From the NCBI GenBank assembly GCA_963844405.1, contig CAWJNZ010000012.1, positions 558,001-622,000 on the forward strand: a stretch of 64,000 nt of DNA. Reading direction: 5' to 3'. Positions 17,140-26,394 of the stretch are shown piece by piece. A model generated the notes under the pieces. That model ran no database searches and had not been told where the DNA came from. It saw nothing but the letters and a program-made list of their open reading frames with translations. The DNA comes from DASSUW01 sp963844405 (GTDB lineage: Bacteria; Actinomycetota; Thermoleophilia; Solirubrobacterales; Solirubrobacteraceae). Every line of letters starts with the position of its first letter. Position 1 is the first letter of the stretch. The position numbers and the translations under genes were made by a program.

Positions 17140-18181
17140 GCACGGCCCGGAGCGTCGTCCCGCCGCCGAGCGGGCTCGAGACCTCCAGCTCCCCGCCCAG
17201 CGCCTCGACGCGGTCGGCCAGGCCGCGCAGGCCGGAGCCGCCGGCCGGGTCGGCGCCGCCGACGCCGTCGTCGCTCACCTCGACGACGATGCGCCCGTCG
17301 GCGTCGGCGACGGCGACCCGCACGCGGACCGTCGACGCGCGGGCGTACTTGGCGACGTTGGCGAGCGCCTCCGCGATCAGGTAGTAGGCCGCGGCCTCGA
17401 CCGGCGCCGGCAGTCGCTCCTGCGGGATCGCTTCGACCTCCACCGGCACCGGCGACCGGGCCGCGAGCGCCTCGACGGCGGCGCCGAGGCCGCGGTCGGT
17501 GAGGATCGCCGGGTGCAGGCCGCGGGCGAGCTCGCGCAGCTCGTCGAGCGCGAGGGCGAGCTCGTCGCCCGCGCCGGCGAGCATGGCCCGGGCGCCGGCC
17601 GGATCGCTGTCGAGCCTGGCCAGCGCCAGCCGCAGCGCCAGGGACAGCGCGACCAGGCGCTGCTGGGCGCCGTCGTGGAGGTTGCGCTCGAGCCGGCGGC
17701 GCTCGACGTCGCCGGCGGTGACGATCCGCGCGCGCGAGGCGGCGAGGTCGTCGAGCCGGGCGTGGAGCTCGGCGTTGAGGCGATGGACCTCCGCCTCCTG
17801 CGCCTTGCGCTCGGTGATGTCGGTGTACGCGACCATGTTGGCCACGTTCCGGCCGGACGCGTCGCGCACCGGCGCGGCGGCGATCGAGACCGCGACGCGG
17901 CTTCCGTCCTTGCGCAGCCGCTCGGTCTCGTAGTCGTTGATCGACTCTCCGGCCAGGACGCGGGCGAACAGGTTCTCGGCCTCCGCCCGCCGCTCCGGAG
18001 GCGCCATCGGCAGGCCGGCGCGCCCGAGCATCTCCTCGCGCGTCCAGCCGAAGATGCGCTCGGCGGCCGGGTTCCACAGCCGGATGCTGGTGTCCAGCCC
18101 GAACTCCACGAGCGCGAGCGGCGAGGAGTCGATCAGCGCCTGCAGCTCCCCGAGCTGCCTGCCTTCCGAGACGTCGGTGAT
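17105..18181 (-). CDS. PAS sensor histidine kinase of the NarL/LiaS type
   Basis: A PAS domain (ALIDSSPLALVEFGLDTSIR, NPAAERIFGWTREEMLG, TDITERKAQE) is followed by the HisKA_3 box VERRRLERNLHDGAQQRLVA with the phospho-His, and an ATPase domain (LIAEALANVAKYA, VSDDGVGGA, GSGLRGLADRVEALGG). It is cytosolic. No ATG, GTG or TTG is in frame ahead of the PAS domain; the given 5' end marks an ATC near the right place, and the next normal start (GTG in ALVEFGL) would cut the PAS fold. A rare start or a read error is likely. No partner regulator is adjacent. Confidence 0.78.
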   Translation of the reverse strand: MTDVSEGRQLGELQALIDSSPLALVEFGLDTSIRLWNPAAERIFGWTREEMLGRAGLPMAPPERRAEAENLFARVLAGESINDYETERLRKDGSRVAVSIAAAPVRDASGRNVANMVAYTDITERKAQEAEVHRLNAELHARLDDLAASRARIVTAGDVERRRLERNLHDGAQQRLVALSLALRLALARLDSDPAGARAMLAGAGDELALALDELRELARGLHPAILTDRGLGAAVEALAARSPVPVEVEAIPQERLPAPVEAAAYYLIAEALANVAKYARASTVRVRVAVADADGRIVVEVSDDGVGGADPAGGSGLRGLADRVEALGGELEVSSPLGGGTTLRAVLSGAACPPSPR

Positions 18182-18221
18182 GGGGGCGAGTCTAGGTGCC
18201 CGTCCGGTAGAACCCGCGGTG

Positions 18222-19577
18222 ATGGTGTTCGAGATCGCGCAGGCGCTCGGCCCCGTCGAGCAGGAGTACCTGCTCGAGGCTCGGCAGATGCAGGCGCTGT
18301 CGTTCGCCGTCCACATCCCGCTCGTGTGCTTCGGCGTGGCCTTCCCCGCGCTGGTCCTGGGCCTCGAGTGGCTCGGCCGGCGCCGCGGCGACGGCCTGCT
18401 CCTCGCCCTCTCCCGCCGCTGGTCGAAGGCGATGATCGGGCTGTTCGCGGTCGGCGTGGTGACCGGGACCATCCTCTCGTTCGAGCTCGGCCTCCTGTGG
18501 CCGGAGTTCATGGCCACCTACGGCGACGTCTTCGGCCTCGCCTTCGCGCTCGAGGGGTTCTCCTTCTTCGTCGAGGCGATCTTCATCGCCATCTACGTCT
18601 ACGGCTGGGACCGGCTGTCGCCGCGCATGCACATGCTCGCCGGCGTCCCCGTCGTGGTGGCGGGCTTCAGCGGCTCGCTGATGGTGATCACCGTCAACGG
18701 CTGGATGAACCACCCGACCGGGTTCCGGCTCGAGGACGGGCGGGCGGTCGACGTCGAGCCGTTCGACGCGCTGTTCGGCAACGCGTACTTCTGGCATGAG
18801 CTGGTCCACATGTACCTGGCCGCCTTCCTCGTCGCCGGCTTCCTGACCGCGAGCGTCTACGCCGTCTCGGCGCTGCGCGGGCGGAGCGACCGCTACGTCC
18901 GGGTGGCGATGGCCGTGCCGCTCGTGATGGCCGCCGTCGTGGCGCCCGCGCAGGTGCTCGTCGGCGACTGGGCGGCGCGCGAGGTCGCCGAGCACCAGCC
19001 GACGAAGCTCGCGGCCTTCGAGGGGCTCGGCCACACGCAGGCCGGCGCGCCGCTCCACCTCGGCGGCTGGTACGACGAAGGGGCGAACGGGGTCCGCTAC
19101 GGCGTGGAGCTCCCGAAGCTGCTGTCGGTGCTCGCCTTCCACGACCCGAACGCGACCGTCGAGGGGCTCGAGCGCGTCCCGCCCGAGGACCGGCCGCCCG
19201 TCAACGTCGTGCGGGTGGCGTTCTTCACGATGGTCGGGATCGGAACCGTGCTGGCGCTGTTCGGCGTCTGGCTGCTCGTCGTCTGGTGGCGGCGGCGCGA
19301 GATCCCGGACGGGCGCTGGTTCCTGCGCGTCGTCGCCGCGCTCGGCCCGCTCTCGGTGGTGGCGCTGATCGCCGGCTGGGTGACGACCGAGGTCGGGCGC
19401 CAGCCGTGGGTCGTCTACGAGCAGATGCGCACCGAGGACGCGGTGACCGGCGCCGGCGGCGTCCCGCTCGGCTACGCGGCGCTCGTCCTCATCTACGCGG
19501 CGCTCGCCGTCGCGACGGCGTGGCTGCTCCGGCGGCTGGCGCGGACGCCGCTCGAGGTGGGCGATGGGCCTCGCTGA
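18222..19577 (+). CDS. cydA: Cytochrome bd quinol oxidase subunit I
   Basis: A 451-residue membrane protein. It has the N-terminal RQMQALSFAVHIPLVCFG with the heme-ligand His, LEGFSFFVEAIFIAIYVYGWDR, the VNGWMNHPTGF segment and the GRQPWVVYEQMRT motif of CydA. The quinol-loop region is short, as in many actinobacterial and cyanide-insensitive-type enzymes. With CydB it reduces oxygen to water from quinol at high affinity. The first codon is ATG 18222; cydB starts 14 bp before the stop. No small CydX-type gene was seen. Confidence 0.92.
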   Translation: MVFEIAQALGPVEQEYLLEARQMQALSFAVHIPLVCFGVAFPALVLGLEWLGRRRGDGLLLALSRRWSKAMIGLFAVGVVTGTILSFELGLLWPEFMATYGDVFGLAFALEGFSFFVEAIFIAIYVYGWDRLSPRMHMLAGVPVVVAGFSGSLMVITVNGWMNHPTGFRLEDGRAVDVEPFDALFGNAYFWHELVHMYLAAFLVAGFLTASVYAVSALRGRSDRYVRVAMAVPLVMAAVVAPAQVLVGDWAAREVAEHQPTKLAAFEGLGHTQAGAPLHLGGWYDEGANGVRYGVELPKLLSVLAFHDPNATVEGLERVPPEDRPPVNVVRVAFFTMVGIGTVLALFGVWLLVVWWRRREIPDGRWFLRVVAALGPLSVVALIAGWVTTEVGRQPWVVYEQMRTEDAVTGAGGVPLGYAALVLIYAALAVATAWLLRRLARTPLEVGDGPR

Positions 19578-20772
19578 GATCCCGATGCTGCTGGCGCTGG
19601 TCGGGCTCGCCGCCTATGTGGTGCTCGGCGGCGCCGACTTCGGCGCCGGCCTCTGGTACCTGCTGCTGCCCGGCGACCGGCGGCGGCCGCTGCGCGACCA
19701 CACCTACCACGCCATGGGGCCGGTGTGGGAGGCCAACCACGTCTGGCTGATCTTCGTCCTCGTCGTGGTCTGGACCGCGTACCCGACGGCGTTCGGCGCC
19801 ATCTTCTCGACGCTCTACGTGCCGCTGTTCGCCGCCGGGCTGGGGATCATCATCCGCGGCACCTGCTACGCGCTGCGGAGCGCCGTCGCGACGCCGCGCG
19901 AGGAGCGGATCCTCGGCGCCCTGTTCGGCGCGTCGTCGGTGCTGACGCCGTTCGCGCTCGGCGCGGCCATCGGCGGGATCGCGTCCGGCCGCGTCCCGCT
20001 CGGCAACGCCGCCGGCGACCCCGTCGAGGCCTGGCTGAACCCCACCTCCATCGCCGTCGGCGTCATCTCCGTCGCCACGAGCGCCTACCTGGCGGCGGTC
20101 TGGCTGACCGGCGACGCCGCGCGCGCCGGGCGGACCGACCTCGCGGAGCCGTTCCGCGTGCGCGCGCTCACGACCGCGGCGTTCGCGGGCGCGGCGGCGC
20201 TCGGCGGCCTCGTCGTCCTCGACACCGATGCCGAGCGGATCTTCGACGGGCTGACCTCGGGGCCGGGGCTGGTGGCGGCGCTCGCCTCGGCCCTCGCCGG
20301 CGGGGCGACGGCGCTGCTCGTGGCCCGCCGACGGCCGGAGCCGGCGCGCTGGTCGGCGGCGGTCGCCGTGGGGACCATCGTCGCGGGCTGGGCGCTCGCG
20401 CAGCGGCCGCAGCTGCTGCCCGGCCTGACCGTCGAAGCGGCGGCGGCCGGCGATGCCACCATCGTCGCGCTGCTGATCTCGCTCGCGGTGGGGGCCGTCA
20501 TCCTCATCCCGTCGCTCGTCCTGCTGTTCTCGCTCGTGCTGGGCGGGCGCTTCGACGAGCCGGTGGCGCCCGCGCCGGTCGAGCCGCCGGCGCCGCCCGG
20601 GCGGCGCTCGCCGCTCGGGATCGCGGCGGCGGCCTGCATCGTGCCGGGAGCGCCGCTGATGTTCCTCTCCGACGGCGGCCTGACGCTGGCGGCCGGCGTC
20701 GTCCTGGTGCTCGCCGGGATCGCGGCGGCCGCTGCGCTGCTCGTCGCCGACGTCACCGAGGAGCAGAGCTGA
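19564..20772 (+). CDS. cydB: Cytochrome bd quinol oxidase subunit II
   Basis: A 402-residue protein with about nine membrane segments. LGGADFGAGLWYLL and MGPVWEANHVWLIF near the N-terminus are diagnostic for CydB, followed by FGAIFSTLYVPLFA. It forms the heterodimer with CydA encoded just upstream (14-bp overlap). The last 60 residues include a Pro-rich linker and two more hydrophobic stretches. Confidence 0.92.
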   Translation: MGLAEIPMLLALVGLAAYVVLGGADFGAGLWYLLLPGDRRRPLRDHTYHAMGPVWEANHVWLIFVLVVVWTAYPTAFGAIFSTLYVPLFAAGLGIIIRGTCYALRSAVATPREERILGALFGASSVLTPFALGAAIGGIASGRVPLGNAAGDPVEAWLNPTSIAVGVISVATSAYLAAVWLTGDAARAGRTDLAEPFRVRALTTAAFAGAAALGGLVVLDTDAERIFDGLTSGPGLVAALASALAGGATALLVARRRPEPARWSAAVAVGTIVAGWALAQRPQLLPGLTVEAAAAGDATIVALLISLAVGAVILIPSLVLLFSLVLGGRFDEPVAPAPVEPPAPPGRRSPLGIAAAACIVPGAPLMFLSDGGLTLAAGVVLVLAGIAAAAALLVADVTEEQS

Positions 20773-21230
20773 CGGGCGAGCTCGACGCCGTGGTCGTCGG
20801 CGCCCGCTGCGCCGGCTCCACGCTGGCGCGCGCCCTCGCGCAGCGTGGCTGGGACGTGCTTCTGGTGGATCGCGACCCCTTCCCGAGCGACACCGTGTCG
20901 ACGCACTTCACGTTCCCGAACACGCTCGCGCGCTTCGAGCAGCTCGGGGTGCTCGACCGGCTGCGCGCCGCGCACGACGTGCCGCTGGTCGGCGCCGCCG
21001 GGCACTTCAAGCACCCGGGGACGGCGCAGGGGATCAACGACGCCGTCGAGCAGGCCCTGCACGTCGCGGAGGCGCTGTCCGGCAGCCGCCCGAGCCTCGA
21101 CGGCTACGAGCGCTGGCGCGACGAGCGCGCCCGAGCACTCCTTCAGCCGCCGGGTCCCGCCCTCGCAGGTGCTCGCGCTCGGCTACCCTGCCGCGCCGTG
21201 ATGGTCACTCCTTGGGGAGCGCGGCGATGA
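20769..21230 (+). pseudogene. Internally deleted FAD-dependent oxidoreductase
   Basis: The reading frame starts with an FAD-binding N-terminus (ELDAVVVGARCAGSTLARAL, LVDRDPFPSDTVSTHF) but after about 75 residues jumps directly to the C-terminal signature of the same family (GHFKHPGTAQGINDAVEQAL, YERWRDERA). The roughly 200 central residues, including the substrate domain, are absent, so the product cannot be a working monooxygenase. Tail residues after RDERA are out of character. It overlaps cydB upstream and the DUF808 start downstream (ATGA). Likely a deletion remnant. Confidence 0.65.
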
Positions 21231-22159
21231 GCGCCGGCCTCGCCGCGCTGCTCGACGACGTCGCGGTGCTCGCCCGCGCGGCCGCCGCCTCGGTCGACGA
21301 CGTGGCCGCCGGCGCCGGCCGGGCGGGCGTGAAGGCCGCCGGCGTGATCGTCGACGACGCCGCGGTCACGCCGCGCTACGTCCAGGGGTTCCGGCCCGAG
21401 CGCGAGCTGCCGATGATCAAGCGGATCGCCATCGGCTCGCTGCGGAACAAGATCCTGCTGATCCTGCCCGCCGCGCTGCTGCTCAGCGAGCTGCTGCCGT
21501 GGCTGCTCACGCCGATCCTGATGATCGGCGGCGCCTACCTCTGCTACGAGGGCGCGGAGAAGCTGTGGGAGACCGTCGGCCCGCACTCGCACGCCGAGCA
21601 GCCGGCGGCCGCGCAGGGACCCGAGCACGAGGACGCGCTCGTCGGCGGGGCGATCCGCACGGACTTCATCCTCTCGGCCGAGATCATGGTGATCTCGCTC
21701 AACGAGGTCGCCGACGAGCCGTTCCTCTCGCGTGCGCTGATCCTCGTCCTCGTCGCGCTCGCGATCACCTTCGGCGTCTACGGGGCCGTCGCCCTGATCG
21801 TGAAGATGGACGACGTCGGCCTCCGGCTGGCCCAGACGCGCGAAGGGGCGGCCGCGTCGTTCGGGCGCGGGCTGCTGCGCGCCATGCCGGTCGTCCTGTC
21901 GGTGCTCTCCACGGTCGGGATCGCCGCGATGCTCTGGGTCGGCGGGCACATCCTGCTGGTCGGCCTCGACGAGCTCGGCCTCTCGGCGCCCTACGACGCC
22001 GTCCATCATCTCGAGGAGGACGTCGACCACGCGCTCGGCGCGCTGGGCGGCGTCGGCGCGTGGCTCACGAACACCGCCGCCTCGGCGGTCCTCGGGCTCG
22101 CCGTCGGCGCGATCGTGGTCGCGGTCATGCACCGGCTGGGACCGCGGAGAGGGCACTGA
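21227..22159 (+). CDS. DUF808/YedI-family membrane protein
   Basis: A 310-residue protein opening MSAGLAALLDDVAVLARAAA, with RYVQGFRPERELPMIKRIA, CYEGAEKLWE and IRTDFILSAEIMVISLNEV, all characteristic of the YedI family. Several membrane helices follow from residue 65. ATG 21227 was chosen over TTG 21212 because GGGGAG lies at the right distance. The physiological role of the family is unknown. Confidence 0.85.
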   Translation: MSAGLAALLDDVAVLARAAAASVDDVAAGAGRAGVKAAGVIVDDAAVTPRYVQGFRPERELPMIKRIAIGSLRNKILLILPAALLLSELLPWLLTPILMIGGAYLCYEGAEKLWETVGPHSHAEQPAAAQGPEHEDALVGGAIRTDFILSAEIMVISLNEVADEPFLSRALILVLVALAITFGVYGAVALIVKMDDVGLRLAQTREGAAASFGRGLLRAMPVVLSVLSTVGIAAMLWVGGHILLVGLDELGLSAPYDAVHHLEEDVDHALGALGGVGAWLTNTAASAVLGLAVGAIVVAVMHRLGPRRGH

Positions 22160-22168
22160 GGCCGGGCC

Positions 22169-23522
22169 ATGCGCGTCGGACTGGTCGGCTACTTCGACAT
22201 CGGCGAGTCCTACGGGCTGGGCGACGACGTGTTCCCGGAGGACCAGCGCGAGCGGGAGCCCGACATCGGCCTGGTGGGGATCAACTTCCCGCTCGGCCAG
22301 GGCCTCCTGCTCGACGTGCTCAAGGACGAGCCCGCCGCCGTCGCCAGGTGGCGGACCGAGGCCGTCAAGCAGGTCACGCGCCCGGAGATGGAGACCGGCT
22401 GGAGCGAGGAGCTGGGCCTGTCGCGACGGGAGTTCGACCAGACGCTGGAGACCCTGATCGCGAGCCATGCCATCGTCCGCTGCGAGCTGCGGATCCATGC
22501 CGTGGGGACCGTCTACACGGAGCTCCAGTTCAGCAGCGGCATCGAGCTCACGTACGTCGAGGGCGTCCTCAGCTGCCTTCGAGTTCGCCGCCTACACCCC
22601 CGCCGTCGCCGACACGCTGCTGGCGGTCGCCCGCCGGCGGGTCGCGAGCGCGCTCGGGCCGAAGCTCACGGGCCTCGTCGAGCTGTCGCGGCGCGAGCTG
22701 CCCGAGGTCCGCACGGACCGCAAGGGGTACGCCGAGCGGATGCTCTTCAGCAGCTTCACGAACGTGATCGCCTGCGTGGACGACGGCGACGACCGTCTGC
22801 TGCCGGCCGTGACGGAGGCGATGGACCTGGAGGACGCGAAGCCCATCGACTTCGAGTACCACGGGCGGCTCCACTTCGGGTGGGCGACGTGCGTGCTCGA
22901 GCCGAAGAAGCTGTACGGGTGGGAGGACGAGCCCGAGGTCTCGCGCTACACGCCCGAGCAGCAGATCATGCGGATGGAGGCCGACATCCGCGTCGCCCAC
23001 GTCTTCCTCGGCACGACCGAGGCCTTCACGCGCCTGTTCGTGAGCGAGATCCACGAGCAGGTCGGCGGCTACGTCGCCAAGAAGCCGGCGGGCCGGAGCC
23101 CGCAGGAGCTCAACCGGCTGCGCACGCTCGCGCTCGCCGTGGTCAACCTCACCGACTTCGACCAGGTCGTCCCCACCGCCGAGGACCAGGCGTACTTCAG
23201 CGCGTTCAAGTCCCACGCCGACATCGAGGACAAGCACAAGGCCATCCAGGACGCGACCGAGGTGCTCTACAACGTCCAGGTCGCCGAGACGCAGGGCGAG
23301 GAGTCGAAGCGCCAGCGGATGCTCAACGTCATCGTGCTGCTGCTGACGTCGCTCACCATCATCTCCGTCACGGCGGATGCCTACGACTTCATCCGCGCGG
23401 AGGACTTCCCGATCGACCGGCGCGTCGAGCGCATGCGCCTCCTGATCCAGTTCGTGATCGGGCTCGTCCTCCTCGTCGCCCTGGCGATCCTCGCGACGCG
23501 CGCGCCGCGCCGCCGCCGCTGA
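22169..23522 (+). CDS. Unknown protein with two C-terminal membrane helices (one frame change as read)
   Basis: I do not recognise this family. It begins MRVGLVGYFDIGESYGLGDD; near 22573 the frame changes after YVEGVLS and resumes AFEFAAYTPAVADTLL. The full product is about 450 residues. It has a mostly soluble N-terminal part, a long helical stretch (residues 330-380) and two hydrophobic segments near the C-terminus (MLNVIVLLLTSLTIISV and LLIQFVIGLVLLVALAIL) separated by a short acidic loop. This layout recalls CorA-like or RMD1-like proteins, but no diagnostic motif is present. It follows the DUF808 gene by 9 bp, suggesting one transcript. Confidence 0.6.
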
Positions 23523-23557
23523 GCTACGGGCAGGTCATGGCCGAGGGCGGCGTCGTC

Positions 23558-24205
23558 TCAGGCGTGCGCAGGCTCGAGCAGCTCGGCCATGGCGCGACTG
23601 ACGAGGACCTCGCCGCTCATCACGGCGGAGCGTTCGACCCCGAAGCGCCCGAGTTCCTGACGGGCGAAGTCGAGCCCCAACTCGACCGAGGCCTCCGCCG
23701 AGTCGCGATCGCGGAACAGGCTGAACGTCACGCCCTCTCCGCCGCAATCGAGCGCGTGGTAGGCCTCGAACCCGTCCATGGCCTCGATCTGGTCCGCGAA
23801 CACCTCGTCCACCAGATGCAGGAGCTCGCCGAGTTCGCCGCTTCGCATCGTGTAGCGCCGAACGCTCGCGAACTTGCGCGCCGCTCCGGCGTGGCCGGGC
23901 GCGAGCATGTCCCGCGCCGCGCGGCTGACCACGATCTCGCCGCGCAACGTCTCGAGCCGGCTGAACTCGAGGTCCTGAAGGTTGTGCGCGGTCCACCGCT
24001 GCGCGAGCACCCGCGACGCCTCGGCATGACCGGCCTCCGCGAACACACTGAACGTAAAGATCTCACCATCGCCGCAGTCCATGAACTCGTACGCGATGAA
24101 CCCAGGCTCGCGAGCGATGTCCTCGGCGAAGCCTGCGTCGACACGGCGCGTCAGGTCTTCCATGGACCCGGCCTGCAGACGGTACCTCCGGATGCTGGCG
24201 AACAC
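23558..24205 (-). CDS. Tandem-duplicated ABM-like (dimeric alpha/beta barrel) protein
   Basis: Two similar halves of about 105 residues: FASIRRYRLQAGSMEDLTRR with PGFIAYEFMDCGDGEIFTFS, and FASVRRYTMRSGELGELLHL with DGFEAYHALDCGGEGVTFSL. Each half ends with a GEIVVSRAARDML or GEVLVSRAMAELL helix. The pattern fits antibiotic biosynthesis monooxygenase-like folds, here fused so that one chain makes the usual dimer. The GTG at 24205 has a perfect GGAGG 7 bp upstream. Function unknown; a heme-free monooxygenase or a ligand-binding barrel is possible. It lies 41 bp downstream of the RsbW-like gene, perhaps co-transcribed. Confidence 0.68.
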   Translation of the reverse strand: MFASIRRYRLQAGSMEDLTRRVDAGFAEDIAREPGFIAYEFMDCGDGEIFTFSVFAEAGHAEASRVLAQRWTAHNLQDLEFSRLETLRGEIVVSRAARDMLAPGHAGAARKFASVRRYTMRSGELGELLHLVDEVFADQIEAMDGFEAYHALDCGGEGVTFSLFRDRDSAEASVELGLDFARQELGRFGVERSAVMSGEVLVSRAMAELLEPAHA

Positions 24206-24246
24206 TGCTCCTCCCTTCGGCCGTGTGCCGATAGCCGAGAACGAGG

Positions 24247-25143
24247 CTACTCCTCGCCAGAGCGATCGCAACCGTCCAGCAGGCGGGCGCGGAGCACGGC
24301 TCGCTGCGTCTCCTGAGCGAGATCGGTGCGGGCTGCGTCGGCGAGCGCGCGCACCACTTCCTCGGACGGAACCGGACGGCCGCCGTCGCGGCCGCCGAGG
24401 CCCCAGAGCGCCGCAGGCACCCCGCCGGGACCCTCCAGCGGAACGGCGACCCACCATGTCAACCCGAGGCGCTCGCCGGTACCCCCCGGTGAGCGGGCAA
24501 CGCTCGGGTCGTGGACGACCAGCCGGGCGCCCCCTTCACGCAGCGCTGCCCACGTTGCCGTCCCGGGCTTGGCCGGAGGGACGGCTGCACGCAGCCACGC
24601 GGTGAGCGCAGGATCGCCTGCGACCTCCGCGCCGGCGCGGCGCAGGACGCCACCGCTGAGGACGTCCACGCACGACACGTCGGCCATGCTCTCGAGCGCC
24701 AGCGCGCACAGCGGCTCAAGCCCACGCCCGTCCGGAGGCGGCACCGCAGCGGCGAACGACATCGTCACCACGGTGCCCGGCCCGTCGAGCAGGGGCTCGA
24801 CCTCCAACGTCTGCGCGAGTGCGCCGACCACCGCGAGGCCGTGACCGAGCCCGGGCGAGTCGTCACGCGCCGCGACGCCCCCACCCGCGTCGACGACCTC
24901 GACGACCAGGCGAGCGCCATCGCCTCGGCAGCGCACGCTCACCGGCCCGGGCTCCCTCCCGGCGTAGGCGTGGATGACCGCGTTGGTCACGGTCTCCGAC
25001 ACCGCCTGCGCCACCGCATGGGTCATCTCGTGGGACGCGCCCACCGACGAGGCGAACGCGGCAGCACGACGGCGCATCTCGCCGACGCTGGACGGCACCG
25101 CGGGCAGCGTCCAGGCAGCGCCTGATCCGGTCGATGTGCGCAC
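24247..25143 (-). CDS. RsbW-like anti-sigma-type ATPase domain fused to a GAF-like domain
   Basis: The N-terminal 130 residues are a GHKL kinase-like domain: QAVSETVTNAVIHAY (N box), VVEVVDAGGGVAARD (G1) and GLGHGLAVVGAL (G2), the form found in anti-sigma serine kinases. The C-terminal 165 residues (PLCALALESMADVSCVDVL, WWVAVPLEGPGGVPAALWG) look like a GAF sensor. GTG start. No sigma factor or antagonist gene is adjacent, so its partner is unknown. Confidence 0.72.
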   Translation of the reverse strand: MRTSTGSGAAWTLPAVPSSVGEMRRRAAAFASSVGASHEMTHAVAQAVSETVTNAVIHAYAGREPGPVSVRCRGDGARLVVEVVDAGGGVAARDDSPGLGHGLAVVGALAQTLEVEPLLDGPGTVVTMSFAAAVPPPDGRGLEPLCALALESMADVSCVDVLSGGVLRRAGAEVAGDPALTAWLRAAVPPAKPGTATWAALREGGARLVVHDPSVARSPGGTGERLGLTWWVAVPLEGPGGVPAALWGLGGRDGGRPVPSEEVVRALADAARTDLAQETQRAVLRARLLDGCDRSGEE

Positions 25144-25203
25144 AGCCCTGACGTTAGCCGCGAGTCGCCGGCGCCAGATGGCGCCGGCGACTGGGGACAG
25201 GCG

Positions 25204-26244
25204 CTAGTAGACCTGCATTCCGTAGACGCTGAGCGCCTCGGTGACCGGCTGGAAGAACGTCGTGCCACCGAAGGTGCAGTTGCCCGAGCCGCCGGAGGTG
25301 AGGCCGAGCGCGGCGGTTCCGGCGAACAGCGCGCCGCCACTGTCGCCCGGCTCGGCGCACACGCTCGTGCGGATGAGGCCGGTGACGGTGCCCTGCGGGT
25401 AGTTGACGGTCGCGTTGACGGCGGTCACCCGGCCGCTGCGCACGCCGGTCGTCGAGCCGCTGCGGCGGACCGTCTCGCCGACCACGGCATTGCGCGCGGT
25501 CGTGATGTCCTGGGTTGCGGTGCCGCTGTAGAGCCAGACATTGCCGGGGCGGGGGACGGCCGAGTTGGTGTAGCGCACGATGCCGTAGTCGTTGCCCGGG
25601 AAGCTCGTGCCGGCTCGGGGGCCCAGGACGGTGGTCTTCGACGAGTTCGCGTACCAGGTGGAGCCGATGTTGGTGCAGTGGCCCGCGGTCAAGAAGAACT
25701 GGGCGCCGGCCGCGTCGCGGACGTTGAAGCCGAGCGAGCAGCGCGACCCGCCGGTGAAGATCGCCTGGCCGCCCGAGATCAGCGGCGAGAACTCGCCGGC
25801 GGTCCGCTCGATGCGGACGGCGTCCCCGTCGGCGGCCAGCCCGGACTGGACGTGCCGGAGCTCGGTGGCGTCGACGCTGTCGTCGAGCGTCACGACGACC
25901 TTGTTCTCGGCGGGGTCGATCGCCCACGCCATGCCGGGCACGTTGGCCACCAGCGTGACCTTCGCCTTGACGAGCTCGAGCTCGGCGGCGCTGTGCTCGA
26001 CCACGCGGGCGATCCCGCCGGCCGTCTTGACCTTGTCCGCGGCGGCGGCGTCGGTGACGGTGACGACCATGGCGTCGCGCGAGGCGTCGTGGTAGACGCC
26101 GGCGGACTTGGCGCCGAGCGCGTCGGCGACGTCCTGCGCCTGCTCGGGTGACAATCCGGCGGCCTGTGCGGGTCCGGCTGCCAACGCCATCGCAGCGACG
26201 GCGGAGACCAGGGTGCTGAGTGTGACGAGCTTTGGTGCGCGCAA
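25204..26244 (-). CDS. Secreted S1-family (alpha-lytic/streptogrisin-like) serine protease with pro-domain
   Basis: A TTG start with GAAGGG upstream encodes a Sec signal peptide ending near AAGPAQAA, a pro-domain of about 130 residues (LELVKAKVTLVANVPGMAWAI), and the mature chymotrypsin-fold domain. Catalytic residues are in FFLTAGHC (His), GNDYGIVRY (Asp) and EPGDSGGALF (Ser). Cys pairs are as expected for a secreted enzyme (SRCSLGF with GHC; SVCAEPG with NCTFGG). The pro-domain would act as folding chaperone. It is divergent from the large SARP-type regulator, with which it shares a 150-bp control region. Confidence 0.9.
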   Translation of the reverse strand: MRAPKLVTLSTLVSAVAAMALAAGPAQAAGLSPEQAQDVADALGAKSAGVYHDASRDAMVVTVTDAAAADKVKTAGGIARVVEHSAAELELVKAKVTLVANVPGMAWAIDPAENKVVVTLDDSVDATELRHVQSGLAADGDAVRIERTAGEFSPLISGGQAIFTGGSRCSLGFNVRDAAGAQFFLTAGHCTNIGSTWYANSSKTTVLGPRAGTSFPGNDYGIVRYTNSAVPRPGNVWLYSGTATQDITTARNAVVGETVRRSGSTTGVRSGRVTAVNATVNYPQGTVTGLIRTSVCAEPGDSGGALFAGTAALGLTSGGSGNCTFGGTTFFQPVTEALSVYGMQVY

Positions 26245-26323
26245 TGCGAATCCCTTCGTGTGGGTGGGGGGCTTGTCCACGCCGGGGAGAGCATCAGGAC
26301 CCCCTGACATCCCGCAGACGTTC

Positions 26324-26344
26324 CGCTGACGCGGTTCGTCAGCG
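26324..26344 (+). promoter_or_regulatory. Inverted repeat CGCTGACG-N5-CGTCAGCG in the divergent control region
   Basis: A perfect 8-bp inverted repeat lies between the secreted protease and the AfsR-like regulator. A weaker one (TCAGG-N4-CCTGA, 26294-26307) sits 17 bp to its left. Placement upstream of both genes suggests an operator, possibly for the regulator itself, but SARP-type regulators usually bind direct repeats, so another repressor is equally possible. Confidence 0.4.
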
Positions 26345-26394
26345 CGCTGTCGACACCGCCGCCGCCACCCATTAAGGTCGGTCGTGTTGGAGGC

